This document shows, in pieces, positions 14,703 to 22,855 of a DNA stretch of 40,952 bases. The stretch is from Thermoplasmata archaeon (lineage in GTDB: Archaea > Thermoplasmatota > Thermoplasmata > Thermoplasmatales > Thermoplasmataceae). The position numbers were made by a program, and so were the translations under genes. The stretch covers positions 1 to 40,952 of the forward strand of contig JAJZIN010000006.1 of NCBI GenBank assembly GCA_021810575.1. Direction: 5' to 3'. The notes beneath the pieces were generated by a model. That model did no database searches and was not told where the DNA came from. It was given only the letters and a program-made list of their open reading frames with translations. The number at the start of each line of letters is the position of its first letter. Position 1 is the first letter of the stretch.

Positions 14703-14735
14703 GAAGCAGGCGATCTACCGCTGATCTACCGGCCC
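14664..14735 (-). tRNA. tRNA-Ala (anticodon CGC)
   Basis: Read on the minus strand, 72 nt fold into a full cloverleaf. The acceptor stem is GGGCCGG/CCGGTCC with the alanine-specific G3-U70 pair and discriminator A. The anticodon stem-loop is CCTGC-TTCGCAA-GCAGG with anticodon CGC, and the T arm is TCGGG-TTCAAAT-CCCGA. The CCA end is not encoded. No intron is present. The 3' end of the gene faces the integrase. Confidence 0.96.
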
Positions 14736-14856
14736 TCTCCATCCACATACAATTTCCCTATTTTTCATTTGCCTTCAATGAAAGGAACCCTGAAAATATT
14801 CTAACAATATGCGTCATAGATGCAAAGCATATTTAATTGTGTGGGATATCATTCCA

Positions 14857-16392
14857 ATGGATCAGGATATTCCGGATCTGAATGGGGTTACCCCAAGGCC
14901 ATATCAGATTGAAGCATTCAGAAAGGCAATTGAAGGCAATTTACTCCTTGTACTCCCAACTGGCCTTGGGAAAACTGTGGTAGCCGCTCTGGTCTCACTG
15001 CACTATCTCAGGCAGAATAAATCAGTAATAATGCTTTCACCCACAAGGCCTCTTGTTGATCAGCATCTGAACACAATGAAAAATCTATTTCAAAACTATC
15101 CATACAGGATAAATGCAATAACGGGGCACAATCCAGTTATGGAAAGAATGTCCATGTGGGCAGAATCCCAAATGGTGATTTCAACGCCGCAGACTGTTGA
15201 AAAGGATATAAGGCGTGGTATAGTATTTCTCAATAAGTTCTATCTTCTAATAGTGGATGAAGCACACAGAGCTACGGGAAATTATTCCTATGTGGGCGTT
15301 GCAAAAGAAATCACCGATCTTCCGGGAAGAAGGATACTGGCGATGACAGCCAGCCCAGGATCAAAAAACGAAAAGATCGAAGAAATCAGGCAGAATTTAT
15401 CCATAAAGAATGTGATCATCAAGACAGACACGGACCCGGATATTGCAAAATACGTGAAAGGATCAGATATAGAACCAGTATTCATCAGCCCTGCACCGGA
15501 GCAGAGGAAAGCGATTGACTATATATCTTCAGCAAAGGATGATATGCTTTCAAAGCTTCAGATAAAATTTCCCTTTGTGAAAAAAAGATCATCGAGGGCT
15601 GATATAAGCAAGTATATCAGGGACCTTTCCGCAAGAGCTTCGGCAGGTGAAAAGAATCTTTTCTCGGATATCCCATATTTCACTGCAGTGGTACGCATGG
15701 ATGTTCTATCAGAATACATTGAAACACAGGGCATTGAGATCGGATATGACTATCTCAAGGAGATTAGGGAAAGTGAAGATAGATCAATGCAGCGCACAAA
15801 CAATATTCTATCAAAAAATTCTAATTTTGTCATGGCAGCCCAGATAATTGAGTCTTCCATCAGTAACTATGTGAATCCAAAATTCAGGGCTGTGATAAAT
15901 CTGTGTGAGGATATGATCAGGGAAAGGCAGGATTCCAGGTGCATCGTTTTCACCCATTACAGAAAGACATCGGAATTTCTTATGAAATTCATGCAAGAAA
16001 ATTCAAAATTAATAAAGCCACTAAGATTTGTAGGGCAAGCCGGGAAAGGTCAGGATAAGGGGATGTCACAGAGGGATCAGAGAGAAGGCATTGAAAAATT
16101 CAAAGGCGGAGATTTTAATGTGATGCTCGCAACAAGCGTTGCTGAAGAAGGTCTCGATATACCATCCACTGATCTTGTTGTTTTCTATGAACCTGTCGCA
16201 TCTGAAATAAGGAGCATTCAGAGAAGGGGAAGAACTGGAAGATTCAGCCACGGAAGTGTATACATACTGATATTCTCAAATACAAGGGATCAGGCATACT
16301 ATTTCTCAAGCCAGAACAAGGAAAGGAATATGATCGCAAACATAAAGAGTGAAATGGAAAGGAAGAAACCGAAGCATATTGATGAATATTAA
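14857..16392 (+). CDS. Hef-like superfamily-2 DNA helicase
   Basis: A 511-residue helicase corresponding to the helicase half of archaeal Hef (FANCM/XPF-related), which remodels stalled forks. Motifs are PTGLGKT (34-40), VDEAHRA, TASPG, a family-typical insert between the two RecA-like lobes, VFTHYRKTSEF, ATSVAEEGLDIP and QRRGRTGR. The C-terminal XPF-type nuclease of full Hef is absent; the protein stops after the second lobe. The open frame begins at 14809, but a TATA-like ATATTTAAT (about 14828-14836) precedes the ATG at 14857 by about 25 nt, and this ATG gives the natural N-terminus. Its stop overlaps that of the convergent RFC gene by two bases. Confidence 0.88.
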   Translation: MDQDIPDLNGVTPRPYQIEAFRKAIEGNLLLVLPTGLGKTVVAALVSLHYLRQNKSVIMLSPTRPLVDQHLNTMKNLFQNYPYRINAITGHNPVMERMSMWAESQMVISTPQTVEKDIRRGIVFLNKFYLLIVDEAHRATGNYSYVGVAKEITDLPGRRILAMTASPGSKNEKIEEIRQNLSIKNVIIKTDTDPDIAKYVKGSDIEPVFISPAPEQRKAIDYISSAKDDMLSKLQIKFPFVKKRSSRADISKYIRDLSARASAGEKNLFSDIPYFTAVVRMDVLSEYIETQGIEIGYDYLKEIRESEDRSMQRTNNILSKNSNFVMAAQIIESSISNYVNPKFRAVINLCEDMIRERQDSRCIVFTHYRKTSEFLMKFMQENSKLIKPLRFVGQAGKGQDKGMSQRDQREGIEKFKGGDFNVMLATSVAEEGLDIPSTDLVVFYEPVASEIRSIQRRGRTGRFSHGSVYILIFSNTRDQAYYFSSQNKERNMIANIKSEMERKKPKHIDEY

Positions 16393-17342
16393 GAAGAATC
16401 AGAAGAAATCTTGCTCAGCCTCGCAAGCAGATAATCAAGCTGTATCTTGTCGGATCCACCCTGGACCAACCTTGATTCGGTGTCAGAAAGTGCTATAAGG
16501 CTTTCCCGTTTCATTATGGGTGATGTCTGTTCCTTGATCATTAAACCGTGCATCCCCTTTATTATATCCAGAGCGGAATAACCGCCTTCGGTAAGCAATG
16601 ACATCCCTATTCTGGAAGCCTCCTCGAAGTTTCCATGCCTTGCATTGCTCAGGAGGGGTATCAGATTTTTCTCCTCCACGTTGCCTGCGATTTCATATAC
16701 GTCCCTCACACTGGGCTTTTCCAGATATGAAAGAGATTGAAGCAAGTTCACGCCTCTTCTGAGATCACCCTCTGCATTTTCGCATATGGCATCCATGATA
16801 TCCTCAGAAAGATGCATTCCTTCCTTGAGAGAAATAGCAGAAAGCGCCTTTTTCATATCATCCTGCTCGATCTTCTTAAATCTTATAAGGACAGCCCTTG
16901 ACTGCAGTGGCGGAATTATTCCTGTGGAATAGTTGCACGAAAATATAAATCTAACATTTCTGAAATATACCTCCATCGTCCTTCTGAGGGCTGCCTGCGC
17001 CTCGGGGGTGAGTTCGTCAGCTTCATCCAGGAATATGATCTTGAACTTACCCTCCGTTATGGATTGGGTCCTGGCAAAATCCTTGATATCCTCTCTTATG
17101 ATCCCTATGCCTCTGTCATTGGATGCATTCATCTCAAGAAAATGATCTCTCCAGTTTTCACCGATCATTTCCATGGCAAGGCATATGGCTGCCGTAGTTT
17201 TTCCAACCCCAGGCGGACCTGCAAATATCAGATGAGGCATCTCCCCTGACGTGATAAAACCCTTAAGAATCCTCGTTGCTTCCTTTTGACCCGCTATATC
17301 CTCAACTTTCGTAGGTCGGTGCTTCTCAATCCAGATTTCCAT
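16389..17342 (-). CDS. rfcS: Replication factor C small subunit (clamp loader)
   Basis: A 317-residue AAA+ protein that loads the PCNA sliding clamp together with the large subunit. Features are the RFC N-terminal box WIEKHRPTKVEDIAGQ (4-19), Walker A GPPGVGKT (42-49), Walker B FLDEADEL, the arginine-finger region LQSRAVLIRF (SRC-like motif) and a C-terminal collar domain (about 230-317). Length is typical. No intein interrupts the Walker A region. The gene is divergent from purN, with about 80 nt between them. Confidence 0.96.
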   Translation of the reverse strand: MEIWIEKHRPTKVEDIAGQKEATRILKGFITSGEMPHLIFAGPPGVGKTTAAICLAMEMIGENWRDHFLEMNASNDRGIGIIREDIKDFARTQSITEGKFKIIFLDEADELTPEAQAALRRTMEVYFRNVRFIFSCNYSTGIIPPLQSRAVLIRFKKIEQDDMKKALSAISLKEGMHLSEDIMDAICENAEGDLRRGVNLLQSLSYLEKPSVRDVYEIAGNVEEKNLIPLLSNARHGNFEEASRIGMSLLTEGGYSALDIIKGMHGLMIKEQTSPIMKRESLIALSDTESRLVQGGSDKIQLDYLLARLSKISSDSS

Positions 17343-17424
17343 CCAGTGGTTATTGCATTAAGGTAATATAAAGTAAACGAACCATAACAGATAATATTCC
17401 CATGTGGAATCACATTAAGGTACA

Positions 17425-17979
17425 ATGAAAAAAATAGTGGTTTTTGCGTCTGGATCGGGAACAACATTCAGATCCATAGTGGAATACAGCCTCAGAAAGG
17501 ATTCAGTCTTCAAGGTTTCAGCCCTTGTGACCGATCGCAGCAAATGCGGTGCTGTGAAGATTGCATCTGATCATCAGATTCCGGTAATACCCTACGATGA
17601 AAAACTTTCAGATTATATTAAAGGTGAACATATTGATCTTCTGGTTCTTGCAGGCTTCCTGAAAATTGTAGAAAATGATTTGATAGAAATCTTCTCACAA
17701 AGAATTGTGAATATACATCCCTCACTCCTACCTGCATTTGGAGGAATGGGATATTACGGAATCAGGGTACACAGGGCGGTAAAATCATATGGTGTGAAAT
17801 ACACGGGTTTTACGGTCCATTACGTGGATGGAAATGTTGATGGCGGAAAGATAATTTATCAGGAGGTTGTCCCTGTGCTTGATTCTGATAGTCCTGAACA
17901 GATCCAGGAACGAGTCCATAGCAGGGAACTGGAGATGTACCCAAAGATTATAGAGGGAATCCTCCAGGGAGATCTTTGA
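17425..17979 (+). CDS. purN: Phosphoribosylglycinamide formyltransferase
   Basis: A 184-residue GAR transformylase, the third step of purine synthesis, transferring a formyl group from N10-formyltetrahydrofolate. The phosphate-binding ASGSGTTF (8-15), the folate-site block NIHPSLLPAFGGMG with catalytic N and H, and GFTVHYVDGNVDGG with the catalytic aspartate are all present. Length is normal. An AAGGT sequence lies six bases before the ATG. A short gap separates its stop from the convergent membrane protease gene. Confidence 0.95.
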   Translation: MKKIVVFASGSGTTFRSIVEYSLRKDSVFKVSALVTDRSKCGAVKIASDHQIPVIPYDEKLSDYIKGEHIDLLVLAGFLKIVENDLIEIFSQRIVNIHPSLLPAFGGMGYYGIRVHRAVKSYGVKYTGFTVHYVDGNVDGGKIIYQEVVPVLDSDSPEQIQERVHSRELEMYPKIIEGILQGDL

Positions 17980-17984
17980 ATTCT

Positions 17985-18956
17985 TCAGGATTGGATAAAA
18001 TTGGGATCGATCCTCTCTTTTTTCCGATTCATGTAAAGTATGATGGCCAAGATTATGGTAGCAATGGCACTTGCAAATATCAGAATGATCCACAGGACAA
18101 CTAAAGGGATACCTGCACTGGTAAGATTCGGAAGCATTTCGATTGAGCCTGCACCGTCGAACAGGAAATGGATTGGAATATCCACGAATGGGCCGAATAA
18201 CATAAATCCTATGGCAAGTCCAACTCCCACAATTGCTGCCTGTGGAATCTTCGTTATGGACCATCCGCCATATTCGTAGTGTGCAAATCCGAAGAGTAAG
18301 CTGGTGATTATTATCGCACTCCAATCAAATCTGTCCAGCCTTCTTCCAAATCTCCTCATAAGCATCCCAGGAAATAGGAAAACCTCGTACCATTTGAAAT
18401 TCTTTCCCTGAAGGTAATACCTGGCAAAGAGATATAATCCAATGGGGATTATCCGGAATTCAATTTCTTCAACAAAGGGCGCATATATCAGTTCATAATA
18501 TAACAGATTCGGAATAAGTTTTTCATCCTGTGTGATGAAGCTGGAACTTATTGGTGCTCCAATCAGATCCTGAGCAAGAACCAGGATTATGGAAAATACA
18601 TAGAGCAAACTCCCCACTCCTGCAATAAATCCTATGGGAGTTTCCAGAGGATTTCTTCTTCGGTCTTTCTTCTCATAAACGAGATCGTAGGAGAATATGA
18701 TCACGTAAAGAATTAGAAGCACTGCAACGCCTATCCAGAATGGAAATGGAAGGGCAAAGCCAAATTCACCCTTGGGAGGATAGTAAAAATAATAAAAGGC
18801 ATTGCTCACATAAACACTTCTACCGTTGAGAGTACCTGCGAAAAGAGGCCTCGTTAATGAATTATTGATCAGTGTCGTGATGCCTATGAGCATCAGCGCC
18901 ATCATATCCACAAAGAAGATGCTGAACAGAATATCGGTTACGCCCATCTTTCTCAT
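17985..18956 (-). CDS. CPBP-family intramembrane metalloprotease
   Basis: A 323-residue protein with about eight transmembrane segments and the CPBP (CAAX protease/Abi) signature: EExxxR as EEIEFR (E163, E164, R168), FxxxH as FGFAH (H226), and HFLFD (H263) near the end. The family includes prenyl-protein proteases, immunity proteins and unknowns; the substrate here is not evident. The open frame begins with GTG at 18980, but a TATA-like CTTTAAG (about 18981-18988) upstream makes the ATG at 18954-18956 the better, near-leaderless start. The gene is between purN (convergent) and a GNAT gene. Confidence 0.85.
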   Translation of the reverse strand: MRKMGVTDILFSIFFVDMMALMLIGITTLINNSLTRPLFAGTLNGRSVYVSNAFYYFYYPPKGEFGFALPFPFWIGVAVLLILYVIIFSYDLVYEKKDRRRNPLETPIGFIAGVGSLLYVFSIILVLAQDLIGAPISSSFITQDEKLIPNLLYYELIYAPFVEEIEFRIIPIGLYLFARYYLQGKNFKWYEVFLFPGMLMRRFGRRLDRFDWSAIIITSLLFGFAHYEYGGWSITKIPQAAIVGVGLAIGFMLFGPFVDIPIHFLFDGAGSIEMLPNLTSAGIPLVVLWIILIFASAIATIILAIILYMNRKKERIDPNFIQS

Positions 18957-18998
18957 GATGCATGGGCATGTGAAAATCACTTAAAGTATTTTTACATG

Positions 18999-19511
18999 TT
19001 ATTCAAAATTAATACTCATCAATACGTCATCGACAAATCTGTCAAATATCAGAAACTGGTTCTTTCTTATTCCTTCAACCTCAAAGCCCATCTTTTTGTA
19101 TAACTCTATAGCATTCTGATTGCTTGAGAATACCTCAAGGTTTAGTTTCTTTATTCCCTGTGACCTGCACCATTCAATCCCCCGTGAGATCATTTTTCTG
19201 CCAATGCCTAAGTGGCGATATCCATTCATAACAGCTATTCCCATTGTGGCAGTATGCCTGTTCTTCCTGAAGATACCTCTCTGTATCTTCATAATTCCTA
19301 CTATATCGCCATTCGCATCCGCAACTATATTGAGGTCATCAGGATTCTTAATCATATCCTTCTCTCCTCTTTCTGTGTAAAGATATACATCGCCAACCAG
19401 GTATATTTTTTCATCCATCACACTCTGCATGCATCTGATAATACCGGATGCATCTGAAGGCTTTGCGATCCTGATCTCGTACTGAACCTCAGCAGAATTC
19501 GTAAGCAACAC
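18999..19511 (-). CDS. GNAT-family N-acetyltransferase
   Basis: A 170-residue acetyl-CoA-dependent acetyltransferase. The acetyl-CoA loop RHLGIGRKMI follows the strand TATMGIAVMNGY, and the end ELYKKMGFEVEGI is typical of RimI/RimJ-like members. It may act on protein N-termini, ribosomal proteins or small amines. The start is GTG at 19509-19511, directly after the TAG stop of the preceding winged-helix gene, so the two are probably cotranslated. Confidence 0.85.
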   Translation of the reverse strand: MLLTNSAEVQYEIRIAKPSDASGIIRCMQSVMDEKIYLVGDVYLYTERGEKDMIKNPDDLNIVADANGDIVGIMKIQRGIFRKNRHTATMGIAVMNGYRHLGIGRKMISRGIEWCRSQGIKKLNLEVFSSNQNAIELYKKMGFEVEGIRKNQFLIFDRFVDDVLMSINFE

Positions 19512-19841
19512 CTACTTTTTGCCAAGAAAAGATTTCTTTATCTCAGAGTACAGGGCATCGAAGGAATCCAGTATTTCCTTTGCCTCCTCAGCAATCTTTT
19601 CCTTATTCTCTATAAACTCCGGAGTTAGGATTGCACCGTCCTTGGATGGCGAAATGATCCCATCCTTTTCAAGTATTCTTAAAGAATACCTGATTTTATG
19701 ATCAGGAATGCCCGTTGAGTTCGATATTTTAATGATCCCTGCGGGCTGATCATTCATCAGCGCTTCAATTATCCTTATGTGTCTCTTCACTGGTTCAAGT
19801 GTTTCCTTCAATTCCTTAAACAGATTACTCTCTTCGGTCAA
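19512..19841 (-). CDS. Winged-helix transcription regulator
   Basis: A 109-residue protein with a winged-helix domain (about 18-75, GIIKISNSTGIPDHKIRYSLRILEKDGIISP) and a helical C-terminal dimerisation segment (76-109). The start is TTG at 19839-19841, about 22 nt after a TATA-like TTTAAATAT (about 19859-19867). A short palindrome TTACAT-tct-ATGTAA (19905-19919) lies about 40 nt further upstream and could be its own operator. It is immediately followed by the acetyltransferase, whose expression it may control. Confidence 0.75.
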   Translation of the reverse strand: MTEESNLFKELKETLEPVKRHIRIIEALMNDQPAGIIKISNSTGIPDHKIRYSLRILEKDGIISPSKDGAILTPEFIENKEKIAEEAKEILDSFDALYSEIKKSFLGKK

Positions 19842-20107
19842 AATTATCCCATGGATATATTTAAAGGGTTTATTAAATCTAATTATTGTATCAATATTAT
19901 AAAATTACATTCTATGTAAAGGCAAAACTTTTCATTTACATCCTTACAAAAGTGCAACCATTCAATTATTGTTCACAGATAGCGTTTCCTTTATAATGGA
20001 TGATCAATCAAACCTTCTTGAAGGAATTCCTTCAACATCGAGCGAAATTCTTCTCCTGCCGCTATATACAAAAATGCTGCTGAATTTCCTTTATAATATG
20101 CAAAATC
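19842..20107. other. Gene-poor spacer with palindromes and a repeat
   Basis: About 265 bp between the winged-helix gene and the 73-residue protein gene. It holds the winged-helix promoter, the palindrome TTACATTCTATGTAA (19905-19919), a perfect 18-bp palindrome TTGAAGGAATTCCTTCAA (20018-20035) and two copies of TTTCCTTTATAAT exactly 100 bp apart (19985-19997 and 20085-20097). A plus-strand open frame from 19969 runs antisense into the next gene and is not convincing. The structure suggests regulatory DNA or a small RNA. Confidence 0.5.
20018..20035. repeat. Perfect 18-bp palindrome
   Basis: TTGAAGGAATTCCTTCAA reads identically on both strands. An alternative hairpin CCTTC-tt-GAAGG overlaps it (20013-20024). 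It lies in the spacer between two minus-strand genes, downstream of the 73-residue protein, so a dimeric regulator site or transcript-end structure is possible. Confidence 0.6.
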
Positions 20108-20329
20108 CTATGGATAGATTATCTTTCCGTTCTCGGAAACCTGTTTTTCTCCTATCATTTCCCTTATTATGCGTTCCCTTTCCCTTATGTAGTCGTTGAA
20201 TTTTCCGCCATTTTCTGATAGTTTCTGAACCCTCAGTGCATTTATCCTAAGATATATTTCGAGCCTTAATTTGAAAGCCTCATCCTCTGGAAGGGTTTCG
20301 ACCTTAACGACATTATCTTCCATAGGCAT
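20108..20329 (-). CDS. Small conserved-looking protein, unknown function
   Basis: A 73-residue charged, helical protein (LRLEIYLRINALRVQKLSEN, then RERERIIREMIGEK) without cysteines or membrane segments. The ATG at 20327-20329 follows GAGATGATT closely; a second ATG two codons later (20323) is possible. It is divergent from rtcB with only 37 nt between the two starts, so they share a promoter region. No family was recognised. Confidence 0.6.
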   Translation of the reverse strand: MPMEDNVVKVETLPEDEAFKLRLEIYLRINALRVQKLSENGGKFNDYIRERERIIREMIGEKQVSENGKIIYP

Positions 20330-20366
20330 GAATCATCTCTTAGTTTATTAACTATTTTGAAATTTG

Positions 20367-21788
20367 ATGCCTGAAAATATGAAAATGACAACCCTCCGGA
20401 ATGGAGTTACAGAATTATCAGATGATCGAAGGAAAGGGATCATAATCGGATCTGAAAAGGTACTCAATCAGGCAATGCAGACAAATGCAGTGGATCAGTT
20501 GCTCAACATATCCCTGTTGCCCCATATAATTGGATATCCAGTGGGACTTCCCGATATACATCCCGGTTATGGCTTTCCCATCGGATCAGTGGCAGCGTTC
20601 GATGCTGATGAAGGCATCGTTATGCCGGGAGGGGTGGGTTATGATATTAATTGCGGTGTTTCACTACTTTCCACGGGGCTCTCTGAGAAAACATTCATTC
20701 AGAAAAGAAAGGAGTTCATTGATGAGGCATGGAAAAGAATTCCTGTGGGAATGGCCAGGAGCAGATTCAAGCCATCCTCAGAGGATCTTTACGAGATCGT
20801 TGAGAGTGGACTCAAATGGTCATACTCAAAAGGGTTCTGTGATGAACATGACATGAGAGTTACAGAACATTCCGGAAGTATGTATGCAGCTTCCAGGGAG
20901 AATATAAGTGAGATGGCATTCAAGCGAGGTGAAAATTATCTTGGCACACTGGGTTCTGGTAATCATTTTATTGAGATGCAGAAGGCAGATGAGATATTCA
21001 TCAAGGATATTGCCGATGATTTTCTCATCTTCGGAGGGAATGTTTATATAATGGTGCACACGGGATCAAGAGGCCTCGGCCATCAGGTTGCAGCAGATTA
21101 CATGGAAATGGTTGAATCCACAACAGAGGATCTTATGGTACCGGACAGGCAGCTCAAGTATGCACTTATAAAAAGCAACCTGGGTGAGAAATATATTTCG
21201 GCGATGAACGGTGCTGCTAATTATGCCTTTGTGAACAGGCAGATGATAATATACAATCTACGGGAATCACTGAGAGCAGTCTATGGGAAGGAATTTTCTG
21301 AGGAGGATGCTTATCTTGTGTATTCTCTGTCGCACAACATTGCCACATTCGAAGAGGTAAATATGGACGGAGGCAGGAAAAAGGCACTTGTCCACAGAAA
21401 AGGGGCCACATCTGCGTTTGGCCCCAGAAACGCTAAGGGGCATTTTTCAGGAACTGGCAATCCTGTCCTGATACCTGGAAGCATGGGAACCATGTCCTAT
21501 GTGATGGTTGGAACAGATCAGAATGAACGCATATCATTCTCATCGAGCTGCCATGGTGCGGGAAGAATCCTCAGCAGAAAGAAGGCAAGGGAAGATATTT
21601 CCCCGGAGGATGTAAGGAGAAGGCTGAACGATAAAAATATTGAAGTAAGATCAGGGTCCGATTATGCCATGTCCGAAGAATCTCCGGAGACATACAAGGA
21701 TATTGATGAGGTTATAATTTCAAACGAGATCTCCGGGATTGGAAAGAGGGTTGCCTCTCTGAGGCCTGTCGGAGTTATAAAGGGGTAA
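20367..21788 (+). CDS. rtcB: RNA-splicing ligase RtcB
   Basis: A 473-residue GTP- and Mn-dependent RNA ligase that joins tRNA halves after intron removal by linking 2',3'-cyclic phosphate to 5'-OH ends. Metal and guanylylation motifs are present: GGVGYDINCG (about 88-97), GTLGSGNHF, MVHTGSRGLGH, SLSHNIATFE and HRKGATSAFGP. Length is normal and no intein is present. The ATG at 20367 is preferred over the TTG one codon earlier; a TATA-like TTTATTAAC lies about 22 nt upstream. The stop is 5 nt from the next gene, so the two form an operon. Confidence 0.96.
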   Translation: MPENMKMTTLRNGVTELSDDRRKGIIIGSEKVLNQAMQTNAVDQLLNISLLPHIIGYPVGLPDIHPGYGFPIGSVAAFDADEGIVMPGGVGYDINCGVSLLSTGLSEKTFIQKRKEFIDEAWKRIPVGMARSRFKPSSEDLYEIVESGLKWSYSKGFCDEHDMRVTEHSGSMYAASRENISEMAFKRGENYLGTLGSGNHFIEMQKADEIFIKDIADDFLIFGGNVYIMVHTGSRGLGHQVAADYMEMVESTTEDLMVPDRQLKYALIKSNLGEKYISAMNGAANYAFVNRQMIIYNLRESLRAVYGKEFSEEDAYLVYSLSHNIATFEEVNMDGGRKKALVHRKGATSAFGPRNAKGHFSGTGNPVLIPGSMGTMSYVMVGTDQNERISFSSSCHGAGRILSRKKAREDISPEDVRRRLNDKNIEVRSGSDYAMSEESPETYKDIDEVIISNEISGIGKRVASLRPVGVIKG

Positions 21789-21793
21789 GGCTG

Positions 21794-22804
21794 ATGGCAA
21801 TTATATGTGGAAATTTCTTCAACGGTTCGGAAATGATAGAAGGTTACTTTGATACAGAAAGTAACAGGTTCAGGAATGGAGTTGAAGGTGAAAAGAAATA
21901 TACATGCATTCCAGCTCCACTGAATTCACATACGCATCTGGGGGATTCTTTCATTATGGAGGAACCAAAGGGGACACTTGCCGAAATAGTTGGCCCTGAC
22001 GGTTTCAAGCACAGAAAATTGAGATCTGTGGATGAGGAGAGGCAGATACATTATATCAGGGAGAGCATCAAAAGAGTTGTTTCCACAGGATCTTCCGGAG
22101 TCATTGACTTCAGGGAAACTGGCCTCAAAGGAATAAACACCGTCAGGTCCATCAGGGAAGAGCTTCCTAATGGCATAGTCCTGGCACGACCCGGAGATAC
22201 TGATGAATTTCAAAGGATTTTGAATTTTGTGGAAGGCGTCGGCTTCAGTTCAGTATCAGACATGGATATGGATTACGCAACATCCCTGAGTGAATATGCA
22301 AAAAACCATGGGAAAATGGTTGCGAGCCATTTCAGTGAAAGCAGGAAGGAAAGTATTGAAAAGATATCGGAAATAAATCCTGATCTTCTTGTGCACTGTA
22401 CCGCACTTTCCAGAAATGATCTCAGGGATGTTCGCCATATCTGCAATTACATCGCAGTCACTCCAAGATCAAACATGTTCTTCAATATCATATTTGACTA
22501 TGGAACATTCCTGGATGAAAATTTTACGTTGTTGCTGGGCACAGATAACGCCATGACCTGTTCCCCTGATATGTTTTCCGAGATGGAGTTTCTTTACAGG
22601 ATTCAGAGAAATACACACTATATTTCACCGGAGGAAATAATCAGAATCGCATGCGTGAATCCCTATCAGATGTTATCAAACCTCAAAGTAAAATACGTGG
22701 AAAAATGGCTGTGTTTTTCAGATCCAAATCTGACAGCTTACTCCATAATAAGATCCGGTGGAGATCTTCCATTTATACAGCTGAACGCTCATTTGCAGTT
22801 TTAA
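21794..22804 (+). CDS. Amidohydrolase-family metal-dependent hydrolase
   Basis: A 336-residue member of the amidohydrolase superfamily. Metal ligands are visible: H46 and H48 in NSHTHLGD, H179 (ASHFSES), H201 (VHCTAL) and D251 (LLGTDNAM). The arrangement matches cytosine/adenosine deaminase-like and chlorohydrolase-like enzymes. The substrate is unknown. It is 5 nt downstream of rtcB in the same direction. Confidence 0.8.
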   Translation: MAIICGNFFNGSEMIEGYFDTESNRFRNGVEGEKKYTCIPAPLNSHTHLGDSFIMEEPKGTLAEIVGPDGFKHRKLRSVDEERQIHYIRESIKRVVSTGSSGVIDFRETGLKGINTVRSIREELPNGIVLARPGDTDEFQRILNFVEGVGFSSVSDMDMDYATSLSEYAKNHGKMVASHFSESRKESIEKISEINPDLLVHCTALSRNDLRDVRHICNYIAVTPRSNMFFNIIFDYGTFLDENFTLLLGTDNAMTCSPDMFSEMEFLYRIQRNTHYISPEEIIRIACVNPYQMLSNLKVKYVEKWLCFSDPNLTAYSIIRSGGDLPFIQLNAHLQF

Positions 22805-22855
22805 AAGGAATGTTTATAAGTGAGGGTTTATTTAGCGAAAAAGAGGAAGATAACT

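Noticed and set aside
19969..20199. A 76-codon plus-strand frame in the spacer near the winged-helix gene
   Set aside because: It runs antisense into the 73-residue gene and its second half is a low-quality L/F/P-rich shadow. The first 40 codons look more protein-like, but no similarity was recognised.
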